A stretch of 64,000 nucleotides of DNA from Burkholderia sp. GAS332 (GCA_900142905.1 FSRV01000002.1:620001-684000); one strand, 5' to 3'. Shown: positions 51,866 through 63,380, numbered from the stretch's first letter. Numbers and translations: made by a program. The notes: generated by a model from the sequence alone, not told the origin.

Positions 51866-51877
51866 AACCAAGTGACC

Positions 51878-52519
51878 ATGACTGATTCCCATCCGGCGCT
51901 GCGGCAACACTCGCCGTCCGCCGAGCGCAACCGAGAACCGATCCTGACTGTATTGCGCGAGGTGCTGCCGGCCACCGGCCGCGTGCTGGAAATCGCGAGC
52001 GGTACGGGCCAGCACGCTGTCTGCTTCGCCGGCGCGTTGCCTGGGCTCGACTGGCAACCGAGCGATCCCGATGCCGATGCGCGTGCGTCGATTGCCGCAT
52101 GGGTCGCGCATGCGGGGCTGGCGAACGTGCGCGCGCCGCTTGCCCTCGACGTGCATCAGGCGGATTGGGGTGTGCATGCGCCCGACAAGCTCGACGCCAT
52201 GGTCTGTATCAACATGATTCACATCTCGCCGTGGAGCGCGACGCAGGCGCTATTCGCCGGCGCGAGTCGCCGACTGGTCGACGGCGGTGTACTGTATCTG
52301 TACGGCCCTTACAAACGCGGCGGCGCGCAAACCTCGCCGAGCAACGATGCGTTCGATCAACAATTGCGCAGCCGCGACCCCGCATGGGGCGTGCGTGATA
52401 TGGAGGCCGTGGTAGCGTTGGGCGCATCGGTCGGGCTCGTGTGCGACGAACCGATCGCGATGCCGGCCAACAATTTCAGTCTGGTATTCAGGAAACGCCT
52501 GGACGCGATGCGGGTCTGA
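51878..52519 (+). CDS. DUF938 SAM-dependent methyltransferase
   Basis: 213 residues from ATG 51878 (a GTG six bases earlier is an alternative). LEIASGTGQHAVCFAGALPGL is the SAM-binding loop; HSPSAERNREPIL at the start and YGPYKRGGAQTSPSNDAFD in the middle are DUF938 hallmarks. Class I methyltransferase fold, cytoplasmic, substrate unknown. It probably shares a transcript with the PNPOx-like gene. Confidence 0.9.
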   Translation: MTDSHPALRQHSPSAERNREPILTVLREVLPATGRVLEIASGTGQHAVCFAGALPGLDWQPSDPDADARASIAAWVAHAGLANVRAPLALDVHQADWGVHAPDKLDAMVCINMIHISPWSATQALFAGASRRLVDGGVLYLYGPYKRGGAQTSPSNDAFDQQLRSRDPAWGVRDMEAVVALGASVGLVCDEPIAMPANNFSLVFRKRLDAMRV

Positions 52520-52783
52520 CACACGGTTGGTAACGCACGATGCCTAGGTGGCGTCGTGCGATGCGTGAGGCGGTGCGTAGTGCGGTGCGTCATAAAGCGC
52601 CTCACGAGGCGCCGCATCAAGTATCTCGTGAGGCCCGCACGCAGTGGAAAGGCCGCTCGTTGAGTGCTAATGCGCGCCAGCGAGCGGCAAGCCGGCATTT
52701 CTTTTATCCTTTCACCCTCGACGTCCCGCCGACGTTCCTTCCGGCGCGGCGTCTCGACATTTTTTGGACTCTGGAGAATTCAC

Positions 52784-54193
<1,410 letters not shown>

Positions 54194-54336
54194 GCGTTTG
54201 AATCGTGGCCCGGCGCGCGCTTGCCGTAAGGCGCGCCGGACTGCGCAATCGATTGAAATCGAGATAGGCAATTATTGCTGAAAGCTATTAGACAGGTAGT
54301 GAGGCGGCACCCCAGTCCGTCTACTGTTTCAGAAAT

Positions 54337-54372
54337 CGAAATAGTGTTTCGTCGTTTTAGGGGTTTCCCCTA
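54337..54372. promoter_or_regulatory. Two short inverted repeats upstream of the DUF4148 gene
   Basis: CGAAA-TAGTG-TTTCG at 54337-54351 and TAGGGG-TTT-CCCCTA at 54358-54372 lie about 85-120 bases before the DUF4148 start. They may be operators or leader hairpins; no binding protein can be named. Confidence 0.35.
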
Positions 54373-54457
54373 GATGTCGACACTCCTAAACTTCTACTTA
54401 AGCGCTACGGACAACAAGCCCAAAGCGCATTAACTACAAGTTTTGGAGGTTTACATC

Positions 54458-54775
54458 ATGAAGACTCTTATCTCTGCAGTTGTCGTCGCCGCCGCTCTGG
54501 TTGCTCCTGTTGCTTCGTTTGCTCAATCGAACCAGCCGGTGACGCGCGCTGAAGTCCGCGCTCAACTGGTACAACTGGAAAAGGCCGGCTACAACCCGAT
54601 TGGCGACCATGTCGACTATCCTGCCAACCTCCAAGCCGCACAAGCTCGCGTTGATGCACAGAACGGCACCGCTCAAGCTGTGAACAGCGGCTACGGCGCA
54701 CCGATCGCAGGCAGCTCGCAATCCGGCCGTCCGGTGAGCAGCAACGACCGTAACTCGGTCTACTTCGGCAACTAA
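54458..54775 (+). CDS. DUF4148 exported protein
   Basis: 105 residues from ATG 54458 with TTGGAGG upstream. Signal peptide MKTLISAVVVAAALVAP...FA, then the DUF4148 motif VTRAEVRAQLVQLEKAGYNP and a short Gln/Asn/Ser-rich tail ending VYFGN. This family is abundant as many paralogues in Burkholderia; its role in the periplasm is unknown. A bidirectional terminator lies at 54832-54863. Confidence 0.93.
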   Translation: MKTLISAVVVAAALVAPVASFAQSNQPVTRAEVRAQLVQLEKAGYNPIGDHVDYPANLQAAQARVDAQNGTAQAVNSGYGAPIAGSSQSGRPVSSNDRNSVYFGN

Positions 54776-54831
54776 TTCGCGCCGACGCTGATGGAAACGC
54801 CGCCTGGATGAAGGGCGGCAAGTAAAGAAGC

Positions 54832-54863
54832 AAACGCCGCCCGGAATTGCCGGGCGGCGTTTT
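54832..54863. terminator. Bidirectional terminator
   Basis: A perfect 13-bp stem, AAACGCCGCCCGG (54832-54844) with CCGGGCGGCGTTT (54850-54862), with 5-base loop, ends in T on one side and A on the other. It separates the convergent DUF4148 and DUF2968 genes. Confidence 0.88.
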
Positions 54864-54910
54864 GTCGTTTACGGCTGTGGCTAGCCATCAGTTCAATTTC
54901 AACGCGCGCA

Positions 54911-55663
54911 TCAACGGCTCGGCAAGTGCGGAATGCCTTCGTTGCTGGTCAGATTGAGCTGGTGAATCTGCCGGTGCGCCTTGTTCAGATGCGCCTGCGC
55001 GGCCACGCGTTGCGCTTCCAGTTGCGATACGTCCTTGCGCACCTGATGCTGCCGGTTCGTCACAGTCTGTTCCTGGGCGCTGCGCCGTTGCAGATCCGTA
55101 CGCAGCCGTTCGGCCTGTGCCTCGGAGCGCGCAATCATGCGCGCAAGCTGTTCGTTTTGCGCCTCGAGTTGCGCGCGACGCGTTTCGCCCTCCGAGAGCC
55201 GCGTCGCCTGTTCCTCGAAGTGATGGAAGGCCGCTTCCGCGGCTTCGAGGTCGGCGGCCTTGAGCGCGCGCCACAGCGAGCCGTCCTGATACAGCGCGAC
55301 GTAGTACGCCAGTTCCTTCGCGTGGAACAGCAGGCTCACTGAATAGTCGAAGCTGCGAAACACACGGAACGGCGTCAGCGCTTCTTCTTCGGCCAGCCAT
55401 TCGATTTCGGCGGTGTCGGCCATCTGCACGCCGCGTGCGCTAACCTGCGAGGGCACCACCGGCACCGGCCGTAACGTCGTCACCGGCCGCGCCGGCTCAG
55501 CGACTGGGGCGGCCGTGGCAGCGGGCGTGACGCCGGCCGCCGCGGCCAGCGCCGCGTCCTCGCTGTCGTCGGGCGATACGGGATCTGCGGCACGCTCTCG
55601 CGCGACCTGCACGAGATGCGATGGGCCTGCCAGCACGCTGCGGCGGTTCAGGAGACTTTTCAC
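54911..55663 (-). CDS. DUF2968 protein
   Basis: 250 residues from GTG 55663, selected because the strong site GGAGGAACCGCC lies directly upstream; a farther ATG at 55729 lacks one. An Ala/Pro-rich N-terminal region of about 85 residues precedes the DUF2968 domain (EIEWLAEEEALTPFRVFRSFD, SVSLLFHAKELAYYVALYQDG), and a long coiled coil (about 165-240) closes the protein. No clear signal peptide is seen. The family occurs mainly in Burkholderiales; function unknown, possibly structural. Confidence 0.85.
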   Translation of the reverse strand: MKSLLNRRSVLAGPSHLVQVARERAADPVSPDDSEDAALAAAAGVTPAATAAPVAEPARPVTTLRPVPVVPSQVSARGVQMADTAEIEWLAEEEALTPFRVFRSFDYSVSLLFHAKELAYYVALYQDGSLWRALKAADLEAAEAAFHHFEEQATRLSEGETRRAQLEAQNEQLARMIARSEAQAERLRTDLQRRSAQEQTVTNRQHQVRKDVSQLEAQRVAAQAHLNKAHRQIHQLNLTSNEGIPHLPSR

Positions 55664-55829
55664 GGCGGTTCCTCCGGTTGACTCGCCCAAAACCTTCAGA
55701 CGGCGCCGACGGTCAAGCATGCCGGACAATCTGGCGGTTCGAGCGGTGAGCGAAAAGTGGCGGACCGGCGGCGCTTACGGTGAGCGTCGGGGTGCGCGGC
55801 AGTGCGGATGGGTTTCCGCGAGCGCAGCT

Positions 55830-56150
55830 TTAATGCAGGGAGCGATGCCGGCGGCCTATTTCATCGAACAGCGCGCGGCTGGGTTCCAGGGCAAGCAACC
55901 AGGATTCGTCGTAACCGCTGAGATTGTCGAGCGCCTCGCGTAGCCGTTCGATCGCAAGAGCCGGAATCTCGACGCTGGCTTCAACGCCGCTCGACAATCC
56001 CGCGATGCTGGCCAGTTGGACCAGCGCGTCGGCGGCTTCGGCTACGTCCGCCGCAAAGACCAGATGCGTGTTCAGCAACTCGACCAAACCGGGCGACGCC
56101 GCAATATCGTCCACGTTGAGTTGCACGGCCAGAAAGGTGGCTTTGTTCAT
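55830..56150 (-). CDS. Hypothetical small acidic helical protein
   Basis: 106 residues from ATG 56150, where GAGGAG lies seven bases upstream; the frame remains open to 56237 without a site. It is acidic and strongly helical (GLVELLNTHLVFAADVAEAADALVQLASI), with a repeated AxxLV pattern but no motif I recognise. No signal peptide. Single gene between DUF2968 and the cupin gene. Confidence 0.6.
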   Translation of the reverse strand: MNKATFLAVQLNVDDIAASPGLVELLNTHLVFAADVAEAADALVQLASIAGLSSGVEASVEIPALAIERLREALDNLSGYDESWLLALEPSRALFDEIGRRHRSLH

Positions 56151-56399
56151 CCCCAACTCCTCGCAGAATTCAGGCGTTTTGCTTACGGTGCGTTGCGGCA
56201 GCATGACTGAGTATAGGCGAGGGTCGAAAGGATTCAATAATCACACGAATGCGGTCATGCGAGCGCGTGCCGACGGGCGCGCCAGCCGCAGCACCTATAA
56301 TGGGGCCAGCCGGAACGCGTGATCCTCGCGGGCCGGCTGGTTCGGTATGCGGCACGGATAACGCGTCGACAGCGTACGCTTTTCAACCTGCTATTCACC

Positions 56400-56711
56400 A
56401 TGAAGATCATTCGCAGCAAGAGCTTCACCGCGACGCGTCCGTGGGGCGCGCTCGATATCGCCAACATGGGCGGCATCACGACGCGCCTGCATTGGACCGA
56501 TCAGCCGTACAAGTGGCATGTCAACGACGGCGAGGAAGTGTTCGCCGTGCTCGACGGCCGCGTGGAGATGCGCTATCGCGAAGCTGGCGTCGAACAGTCG
56601 GCCATTCTGGAAACGGGCGATGTGTTCTACGCGTCGGTGGGCACCGAACATGTCGCGCATCCGCTCGGTGTGGCGCGCATTCTGGTGGTTGAAGCTAAGG
56701 GCAGTGTTTGA
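56400..56711 (+). CDS. Small cupin-domain protein
   Basis: 103 residues from ATG 56400. A single cupin barrel: WHVNDGEEVFAVLDGRVEMRYRE holds motif 1 (His plus Glu), and ILETGDVFYASVGTEHVAHPLG holds motif 2 with its histidine. A metal is probably bound. Function unspecific: isomerase, dioxygenase-like or ligand-binding. No operon partner is certain; 144 bp lie before the LytM lipoprotein gene. Confidence 0.88.
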   Translation: MKIIRSKSFTATRPWGALDIANMGGITTRLHWTDQPYKWHVNDGEEVFAVLDGRVEMRYREAGVEQSAILETGDVFYASVGTEHVAHPLGVARILVVEAKGSV

Positions 56712-56855
56712 CGTCGCAGCCCGATATCGTGGCGATTCCGTTGCCGGTGCGCATGGCAGCATAATGGATAAGCGCCGTGGCGCTCGCGCCGGGCGGCACG
56801 GCACATGCTTCGGGCTGATTGAATCCGATTGAATCAAAGTGTCGAGGAAAATCAC

Positions 56856-57620
56856 ATGACAAGACAATGGCAATTCACGGCGACCCGGTTGCTGATCGCA
56901 GCCACGTTCGGCGTGATGGTCAGCGGCTGTACGTCGATGCCGTGGGAGAGCACGCCGTTCTACAGCAGCGCGCCGTCCCGCCCGACTACGCTTGCCACGG
57001 TTCCGGTGCCGGCCGGTTACTACCGTGCCAATCCGGGTGACACGCTCGCGGGTATCGCGTCGGCGTATGGCCGTAAGCCGCAGGAGATCGCGGCGTGGAA
57101 CGGCCTCGCGGCGAATTCGGCGGTCAATTCCGGGCAGGTGTTGCGGGTGGCGCCGCCCATGGCGTCGGGTAGTGTGGTGACACCACCGGTCAATGTTGCC
57201 GGTCCGAATGGTTCGGCGACGACGCCCGGTGCCGCCGGCGTTGCGCAGCAAGGTGTGCTGTTGTGGCCGTTGCATGGACCCGTGCTGAAGACCTTTGCGC
57301 CAGGCAAGTCGAACGGTATCGTGATCGGCGGCCATCCGGGCGATCCGGTCAAGGCGGCCGCGACCGGCCGGGTGGTCTACGCGGGCACGGGTATCGAGGC
57401 GTACGGTCCGCTCATCATCATCAAGCACGACGACTCGCTGATTACCGCCTACGGACAGAACAGCACGCTGCTGGTCAAGGAAGGCGACGCTGTCGCACAA
57501 GGACAAACCATCGGCGAAGTCGGCGTGGATAGCCGGGGTGTGGCGTCGATCCAGTTCGAAGTCCGCCAGAACGGCCAGCCCGTCGATCCGCTCGCGTGGC
57601 TGCCGAAGTCGGGTGGCTAA
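56856..57620 (+). CDS. LysM/LytM lipoprotein with degenerate M23 domain (NlpD-like)
   Basis: 254 residues from ATG 56856 (GAGGAAAATCAC upstream). Lipobox VMVSGC with Cys25. LysM at about 55-100 ([18 protein letters not shown]). C-terminal LytM/peptidase_M23 domain at about 150-250, but the zinc ligands are lost: the usual HxGxD is NGIVIGG and the usual HxH before FE is SIQFEVR. Such inactive LytM proteins, like NlpD and EnvC, activate cell-wall amidases rather than cutting peptidoglycan. Presumably attached to the outer membrane and involved in division or cell-wall remodelling. Confidence 0.88.
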   Translation: MTRQWQFTATRLLIAATFGVMVSGCTSMPWESTPFYSSAPSRPTTLATVPVPAGYYRANPGDTLAGIASAYGRKPQEIAAWNGLAANSAVNSGQVLRVAPPMASGSVVTPPVNVAGPNGSATTPGAAGVAQQGVLLWPLHGPVLKTFAPGKSNGIVIGGHPGDPVKAAATGRVVYAGTGIEAYGPLIIIKHDDSLITAYGQNSTLLVKEGDAVAQGQTIGEVGVDSRGVASIQFEVRQNGQPVDPLAWLPKSGG

Positions 57621-57655
57621 CATTGACACAAACAGGGACACACAAGGCTCTCATC

Positions 57656-58663
57656 ATGATCGATTTGCGCAGCGACACCGTAACCCGTCCGACCCCGGCC
57701 ATGCTCGCGGCAATGTCGGCCGCCGAAGTGGGCGACGACGTCTGGGGCGACGACCCAACCGTGCTGCGTCTGCAAGCAACGGTCGCGGAGCGCGCCGGCA
57801 AGGAAGCCGGCCTGTTCTTCCCGAGCGGCACGCAAAGCAATCTGGCGGCGTTGATGGCGCATTGCGCGCGCGGCGACGAATACATCGTCGGCCAGTTGGC
57901 GCACACCTATAAGTACGAAGGCGGCGGCGCGGCGGTGCTCGGCAGCATTCAGCCGCAGCCGCTCGAGAATGCCGCCGACGGTTCGATTCCGCTCGAGAAG
58001 ATCGCTGCAGCGATCAAGCCGATCGACAACCACTTCGCGCGTACGCGGCTGCTGGCGCTGGAAAACACCATCGGCGGCAAGGTGCTGCCGGCGGGTTACG
58101 TCGACGAGGCAGTGCAACTGGCGCGTCAGCGCGGGTTGTCGGCTCACCTCGACGGCGCACGGGTTTACAACGCGGCGGTCGCGTCAGGCAAGCCGGTCGC
58201 GGCGCTGTGCAAACCGTTCGATTCGATCTCGATCTGTTTTTCCAAGGGGCTGGGCGCGCCGGTCGGCTCGGTATTGGTCGGCAGCCAGGCGCTGGTCGAC
58301 GTGGCGCATCGCTGGCGCAAGGTGCTGGGCGGCGGCATGCGTCAGGCCGGTGTGCTGGCGGCGGCATGCCTGTACGCGCTGGATCACAACGTCGAACGTC
58401 TTGCCGACGATCACGCGAACGCCGCGCATCTGGCGGCCGGTCTGGAAGCGATCGACCACGTCAAGGTGCAGTCAATCGCGACCAATATGGTGTTCGCGCA
58501 GTTTCCGCAGCAGCATTGTGCGCCGCTCGAAGCCTGGCTCAAGGAGCGCGGCATCCTTACGCAGATGCTGTACGCGTCACGATTCGTCACGCATAAGGAT
58601 GTGTCGCGCGCGGATATCGATACGTTTATCGCCGCAGTGAAGGGGTATTTCGCCGCGCATTGA
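57656..58663 (+). CDS. ltaE: Low-specificity L-threonine aldolase
   Basis: 335 residues from ATG 57656. PLP-dependent fold type [43 protein letters not shown] with His83, and [13 protein letters not shown] with Lys197 as the Schiff-base lysine. It cleaves threonine and allo-threonine to glycine and acetaldehyde. It begins 35 bp after the LytM gene. The hairpin at 58699-58728 ends it. Confidence 0.93.
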   Translation: MIDLRSDTVTRPTPAMLAAMSAAEVGDDVWGDDPTVLRLQATVAERAGKEAGLFFPSGTQSNLAALMAHCARGDEYIVGQLAHTYKYEGGGAAVLGSIQPQPLENAADGSIPLEKIAAAIKPIDNHFARTRLLALENTIGGKVLPAGYVDEAVQLARQRGLSAHLDGARVYNAAVASGKPVAALCKPFDSISICFSKGLGAPVGSVLVGSQALVDVAHRWRKVLGGGMRQAGVLAAACLYALDHNVERLADDHANAAHLAAGLEAIDHVKVQSIATNMVFAQFPQQHCAPLEAWLKERGILTQMLYASRFVTHKDVSRADIDTFIAAVKGYFAAH

Positions 58664-58698
58664 TCGATTGCGCAGCGGATGTAAAGCGGCGTAAAAAC

Positions 58699-58733
58699 GC
58701 GGGCGCACTGCCACAACAGTGCGCCCGCTTTAT
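58699..58733. terminator. Bidirectional terminator between ltaE and the MFS gene
   Basis: A 12-bp perfect stem, GCGGGCGCACTG (58699-58710) with CAGTGCGCCCGC (58717-58728), is flanked by AAAAA before and TTTATTT after. Confidence 0.85.
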
Positions 58734-60191
58734 TTATTCCGCCGACGCTTTCGCATGCACGCCTGAACGGTGCGACGGCGCGAACAGCCGCAGTCCGCTC
58801 GCGAGGCTGGCCGCGCCGGCAAAGAAGGCGCCGGTGCTGAGCGCGAGTGTCGGTCCATGCCGGCCGGCGATACCGAAGCTCAGCGCGACCAAAGCCGCGC
58901 CGGTGGTCTGCCCGAGCAGCCGGGCAGTCGCGACGATGCCGCTTGCGCCGCCGCTGCGCTCGGGCGGCGCGCTCGCCATCAATGCCTTCAGATTGGGCGA
59001 CTGGAAGAAGCCGAAGCCCGCACCGCAGATCGCCATCCGGATACCGATATCGAGCACATGCGGATGCACCGGCAGCAACGCCAGCGACGCCATCCCCGCC
59101 GACATCACCGCAAGACCGATCGCACCGAGCAAGCCCGGCGGATAGCGGTCGGACAGACTGCCCGCCAGCGGCGCGGCCAACGCGACCACCACGGGCCACG
59201 GCGTCATCAGAAAACCGGTCTCGACCTGGCTGCGATGCAGCACGTCCTCGAAGTAAAAAGGCAGCGACACGAACGCCAGCCCTTGCGCGGCGAACGAGCA
59301 CACCGCGGTCACCGCCGACAATGCAAACACCGGCCGCTTGAACAGATCGACCGGCAGCATCGGAGCGGGGTGACCGGCTTCACGGCGAATCAGCAACACG
59401 CCGAATATCACGGCGATCGCGGCCGCGCTCAGCACGAGTTGCGTCGAGGCGCGCTGGGCCGCTTCGCCGAGCGCGAAGATCAGCGCGGCGAAGGTGATCA
59501 CGTTGAGGAGCGCCGCAATCGGGTCGAAGTGGTGTTTGCCGCGCTCGGTGTGCGGCAGCGCGGGCCACGCGAAGGCCAGCGCCAGCAGGCCGAGCGGCAC
59601 GTTGACCGCGAACAGCCACGGCCATGCGGCCACGGACAGAATCAGCGACGCCACCGTCGGACCGACCGCGAACGACACGCCGACGATCAGCGCGTTAGTG
59701 CCCAAGCCCCGGCCGAGCCGATGCGGCGGATACAGATAGCGGATCAGCGCCGTGTTGACGCTCATGATCGCGCTCGCGCCGAGCCCTTGCAGCACGCGCG
59801 CGGCGGCCAGCAGTGGCAGCGTCGAGGCGAGCGAGCACGCCAGCGAGGCCAGCGTGAACAGCGCAATGCCGCCAATGTAAATCCTGCGATGCCCGACGAT
59901 GTCGCCGAGCGCCGCGAGCGGCAGCAGGGTCGCGACCATGGCGAGCTGGTAGGCGTTGATGATCCACACCGACGCCGCAGGCGCCGCGTGCAGATCCGCG
60001 GCGATGGCGGGCAGGGCGGTGTTGGCGATCGCGGTATCCAGTGTGGCGAGCGCGACCGCGAGCATGATAGCGGCCATCGCGCGGCGGTTGGCGGCGGACA
60101 TCGGGCCGTCCGCTGGAAGCGTCTGGTCGAGCGTGGCGCCATGGGTGGCGCTGGGTTCGTTGGACAAGGCGTGGCTCGTCGGGTTATGCAT
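58734..60191 (-). CDS. MFS transporter, DHA2 (EmrB/QacA) drug-exporter type
   Basis: 485 residues with 14 predicted helices after a 35-residue cytoplasmic lead. ATLDTAIANTALPAIAADLH (motif D1), LGDIVGHRRIYIGGIALFTLASL and ARVLQGLGASAIMSVNTALIRY are characteristic. Unlike the exporter in the rhl operon, it has no outer-membrane factor or adaptor nearby. It probably exports antimicrobials across the inner membrane. No ribosome site is clear before ATG 60191; internal Met at the GPMSAANRR stretch is an alternative start. Confidence 0.88.
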   Translation of the reverse strand: MHNPTSHALSNEPSATHGATLDQTLPADGPMSAANRRAMAAIMLAVALATLDTAIANTALPAIAADLHAAPAASVWIINAYQLAMVATLLPLAALGDIVGHRRIYIGGIALFTLASLACSLASTLPLLAAARVLQGLGASAIMSVNTALIRYLYPPHRLGRGLGTNALIVGVSFAVGPTVASLILSVAAWPWLFAVNVPLGLLALAFAWPALPHTERGKHHFDPIAALLNVITFAALIFALGEAAQRASTQLVLSAAAIAVIFGVLLIRREAGHPAPMLPVDLFKRPVFALSAVTAVCSFAAQGLAFVSLPFYFEDVLHRSQVETGFLMTPWPVVVALAAPLAGSLSDRYPPGLLGAIGLAVMSAGMASLALLPVHPHVLDIGIRMAICGAGFGFFQSPNLKALMASAPPERSGGASGIVATARLLGQTTGAALVALSFGIAGRHGPTLALSTGAFFAGAASLASGLRLFAPSHRSGVHAKASAE

Positions 60192-60842
60192 GCCGCAGCG
60201 CCGGGCAAGTCGGAGGGACAGCGCGGCGCGGAAGCGGCAGGGTGCGTGAAGTGGGCGGCGCGCGGCCTGAGTCCTGCAGTCAGGGCGGCGCGCGTGGCGA
60301 ATGAAGTGATTGTTACAGAGAGCTGGAAATCGTGCTGAGCGCTCGGCAGGGCGGGGCAGGCTATCGGGCGACTAAAATGCAACTAACGGTCAAGCCCGCG
60401 CGGCGTCTTCGAGCCGGGTACGCTACCGCGTTGACCCACACCGCTTCGGCAGAACAGTTCAGCAGACGAGGCGCGCCAATTTGACCACGTATCGAACCGG
60501 TCAACGCATTCATCGGCTAGTCACATGTCGAAAAGAATAATCGTGCTGTCTCGCTTATGAAGGCGTTTTTCGCTGCGCGCCATGCGTTTGCCTGTTTTCC
60601 GGGCCGATGCACGCGCGCAGTGCCGTGCCCAGCCCGCCTCTGCACCGCGTGCGTGCGCAAAACCTGCGAAGCACCGTGTACCGGCGGGCATGGCATGTGC
60701 GTGAGCACGCGCTCGCGCTCGCCGGTGTGCGCTGGCCGTAAAATGTCGTACTCTGTTTGTTAACCCGCCTGACCGACACACGCCTCCCGTCCGTCATCTA
60801 TGCGGTTCGCGTATGTCGCGTCGTTATTTCCCGGAGGCCTCG
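60192..60842. other. 651-bp gene-free region before glgP
   Basis: No supported gene. A 68-residue cysteine-rich frame at 60557-60763 has no ribosome site or family match. The divergent promoters of the exporter and of glycogen phosphorylase should lie here. No operator stands out. Confidence 0.35.
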
Positions 60843-63296
60843 ATGACAGCCGTCGATCTGGAATTCGACCAGCTCAACAGTACCGTCGACGCGCTACGGC
60901 GCTCAATTTCCAATCGCATGATGTACGGCGTCGGTAAGGACGCCGTCACCGCTCACCCGCATGACTGGCTGCACGCCGCGGCGCTCGCTGTGCGCGACCG
61001 GCTGGTCGCGCGCTGGATGAAGACCACGCGCCTGCAGTACGAACAGGACGTCAAACGCGTCTACTACCTGTCGATGGAATTCCTGATCGGTCGCACGTTT
61101 ACGAACGCGTTGCTTGCGCTCGGCATCCACGATCAGATGAAGGAAGCGCTCGCGAGTCTCGGCGTCGATATGGACATGCTGGTCAATATCGAGCCGGATG
61201 CGGCGCTCGGGAATGGGGGTCTCGGGCGGCTCGCCGCCTGTTTTCTCGATTCGATGGCGACGCTCGGCATTCCCGGCTTCGGCTACGGGATCCGTTACGA
61301 ATACGGCATGTTCCGCCAGGAGATCGTCGATGGCGAACAGGTCGAAGCACCGGACTACTGGCTGCGCGCGGGCAATCCGTGGGAGTTTCCGCGGCCCGAG
61401 ATCAAGTACATGGTGCACTTCGGCGGCCGCACGGTGCAGCGTGGCGAGCATGTCGAGTGGATCGATACCGAGCATGTGAACGCCACGGCCTACGACACGG
61501 TGATTCCGGGTTACGCGACCAGTGCGACGAACACGCTGCGCCTGTGGTCCGCGCGCGCAACCGAAGAGCTCGACCTCGGCGCGTTCAACCGCGGCGATTA
61601 CCGCAACGCCGTTGACACCAAGAACATGTCGGAGAACGTGTCGCGGCTGCTCTACCCGGACGATTCGACGCCGGCCGGCCGCGAACTGCGGCTGCGTCAG
61701 GAGTACTTCTTTGTTTCAGCGACGATGCAGGACCTGATTCGCCGCTATCAGCGCACGCACAGCACGTTCGGGCGCTTCGCCGAAAAGGTGGCGGTGCATC
61801 TGAACGATACGCACCCGGTGCTGGCGATTCCGGAGCTGATGCGTTTGCTGGTGGATGTTCATCATCAGCCGTGGGACAAGGCGTGGCAGCACGTTACCAA
61901 GATCTTCTCGTACACGAACCACACCTTGATGCCCGAAGCGCTCGAAACGTGGGATGTGGAGATGCTCGCGCGCCTTTTGCCGCGGCATCTGGAGATCATC
62001 TTCGAGATCAATGCGGGCTTTCTCAAGCATGTCAGCGAACAATCGGGACATGACGGCGAGATGATCCGCCGCATTTCGCTGGTCGACGAATATGGCCAGC
62101 GGCGGGTACGGATGGCGTATCTGGCGATTGTCGCGAGTCACAAGGTGAATGGCGTATCGAAGCTGCATTCGCAACTGATGACACGCGATATCTTCGCCGA
62201 CTTTGCGCGCATTTATCCGGACCGTTTCACCAACGTCACCAACGGCATCACGCCGCGGCGCTGGCTGGCGCAGGCGAATCCGTCACTGTCGTCGCTGATC
62301 GATCAGCAGATCGGCAAGGATTGGCGCAGCAATCTGCTCGAACTGGACCAACTGCGCACGCTGCGCAACGACAGCGCGTTTATCGACGCTTTCCGTGAAG
62401 CAAAGCGGCAGAACAAACTGCGGCTCGTGCAGCACCTCGCGCATCACACGAAACTGCACTTCGATCCCGATGCGTTGTTCGACCTGCAGGTCAAGCGCAT
62501 TCACGAATACAAGCGGCAGTTGCTGAACGTGCTGCACGTGATCGTGCGCTACAACCAGATTCGCGCGAATCCTGAGCGCGATTGGGTGCCGCGCGTGGTG
62601 ATGTTCGCCGGCAAGGCCGCGTCCGCGTATCGCATGGCGAAGACGATCATCAAGCTGATCGGCGACGTCAGCGAGAAAGTGAATCACGATCCGTTGATCG
62701 GCGATCGCCTCAAGGTGGTGTTCGTACCGAACTACGGCGTGAGCGTGGCCGAGTTGATCATTCCGGCGGCCGATCTGTCCGAGCAAATTTCCATGGCCGG
62801 CACCGAAGCGTCGGGCACCGGCAACATGAAGCTCGCTCTGAACGGCGCGTTGACGATCGGCACGATGGACGGTGCCAACATCGAGATCTGCGACGCAGTG
62901 GGGCGCGAGAATATCTTTATCTTCGGCCATACCGCTGACGAAGTGGACAACCTGCGCGCCACCGGCTACCGGCCGCGGCAAGTGTACGAGGAGAATCCGG
63001 AACTGCGCATGGCCCTCGACCAGATTCGCACGGGCTTCTTCTCGCCGGACGATCCGCTGCGCTTCTCGGATATCTTCCACACCTTGGTGGATTGGGGCGA
63101 TCACTATATGGTGCTCGCCGATTTCGCCGCGTTTGCAAAAGCGCAGGATGAGGTGGATGCGCTGTTTGTCGACAAACGCGCGTGGGCCGAGAGTGCGATC
63201 GAGAACGTCGCCGGCATGGGGACGTTTTCGTCGGACCGCACCATCGGCGAATATGCACGCAATATCTGGCACGTGAATCCGCTCAGCATGGAGTGA
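60843..63296 (+). CDS. glgP: Glycogen/alpha-glucan phosphorylase
   Basis: 817 residues from ATG 60843 with CCCGGAGG upstream, the usual length of the family. VYYLSMEFLIGRTFTNAL, DAALGNGGLGRLAACFLDS, GIRYEYGMFRQEI, TNVTNGITPRRWLAQANP, LFDLQVKRIHEYKRQLLN and the PLP-lysine region EASGTGNMKLALNGALTIGT are all intact. It releases glucose-1-phosphate from alpha-1,4-glucans in storage-polymer breakdown. No other glg gene is in the window. Terminator at 63328-63366. Confidence 0.97.
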   Translation: MTAVDLEFDQLNSTVDALRRSISNRMMYGVGKDAVTAHPHDWLHAAALAVRDRLVARWMKTTRLQYEQDVKRVYYLSMEFLIGRTFTNALLALGIHDQMKEALASLGVDMDMLVNIEPDAALGNGGLGRLAACFLDSMATLGIPGFGYGIRYEYGMFRQEIVDGEQVEAPDYWLRAGNPWEFPRPEIKYMVHFGGRTVQRGEHVEWIDTEHVNATAYDTVIPGYATSATNTLRLWSARATEELDLGAFNRGDYRNAVDTKNMSENVSRLLYPDDSTPAGRELRLRQEYFFVSATMQDLIRRYQRTHSTFGRFAEKVAVHLNDTHPVLAIPELMRLLVDVHHQPWDKAWQHVTKIFSYTNHTLMPEALETWDVEMLARLLPRHLEIIFEINAGFLKHVSEQSGHDGEMIRRISLVDEYGQRRVRMAYLAIVASHKVNGVSKLHSQLMTRDIFADFARIYPDRFTNVTNGITPRRWLAQANPSLSSLIDQQIGKDWRSNLLELDQLRTLRNDSAFIDAFREAKRQNKLRLVQHLAHHTKLHFDPDALFDLQVKRIHEYKRQLLNVLHVIVRYNQIRANPERDWVPRVVMFAGKAASAYRMAKTIIKLIGDVSEKVNHDPLIGDRLKVVFVPNYGVSVAELIIPAADLSEQISMAGTEASGTGNMKLALNGALTIGTMDGANIEICDAVGRENIFIFGHTADEVDNLRATGYRPRQVYEENPELRMALDQIRTGFFSPDDPLRFSDIFHTLVDWGDHYMVLADFAAFAKAQDEVDALFVDKRAWAESAIENVAGMGTFSSDRTIGEYARNIWHVNPLSME

Positions 63297-63327
63297 TGCG
63301 GGCGCGTTCGTGGCGCTTGCTCAAATG

Positions 63328-63366
63328 AAAAAGGCCGTGCGGTTCCATCCGCACGGCCTTCTTTTA
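63328..63366. terminator. Bidirectional terminator after glgP
   Basis: AAGGCCGTGCGG (63331-63342) pairs perfectly with CCGCACGGCCTT (63349-63360), with A run before and CTTTTAT after; it serves glgP and the convergent partial gene. Confidence 0.88.
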
Positions 63367-63380
63367 TCGACTCGTGAAAA

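Noticed and set aside
60557..60763. Cys-rich 68-residue frame upstream of glgP
   Set aside because: No ribosome site, no family match, and composition fits random GC-rich DNA.
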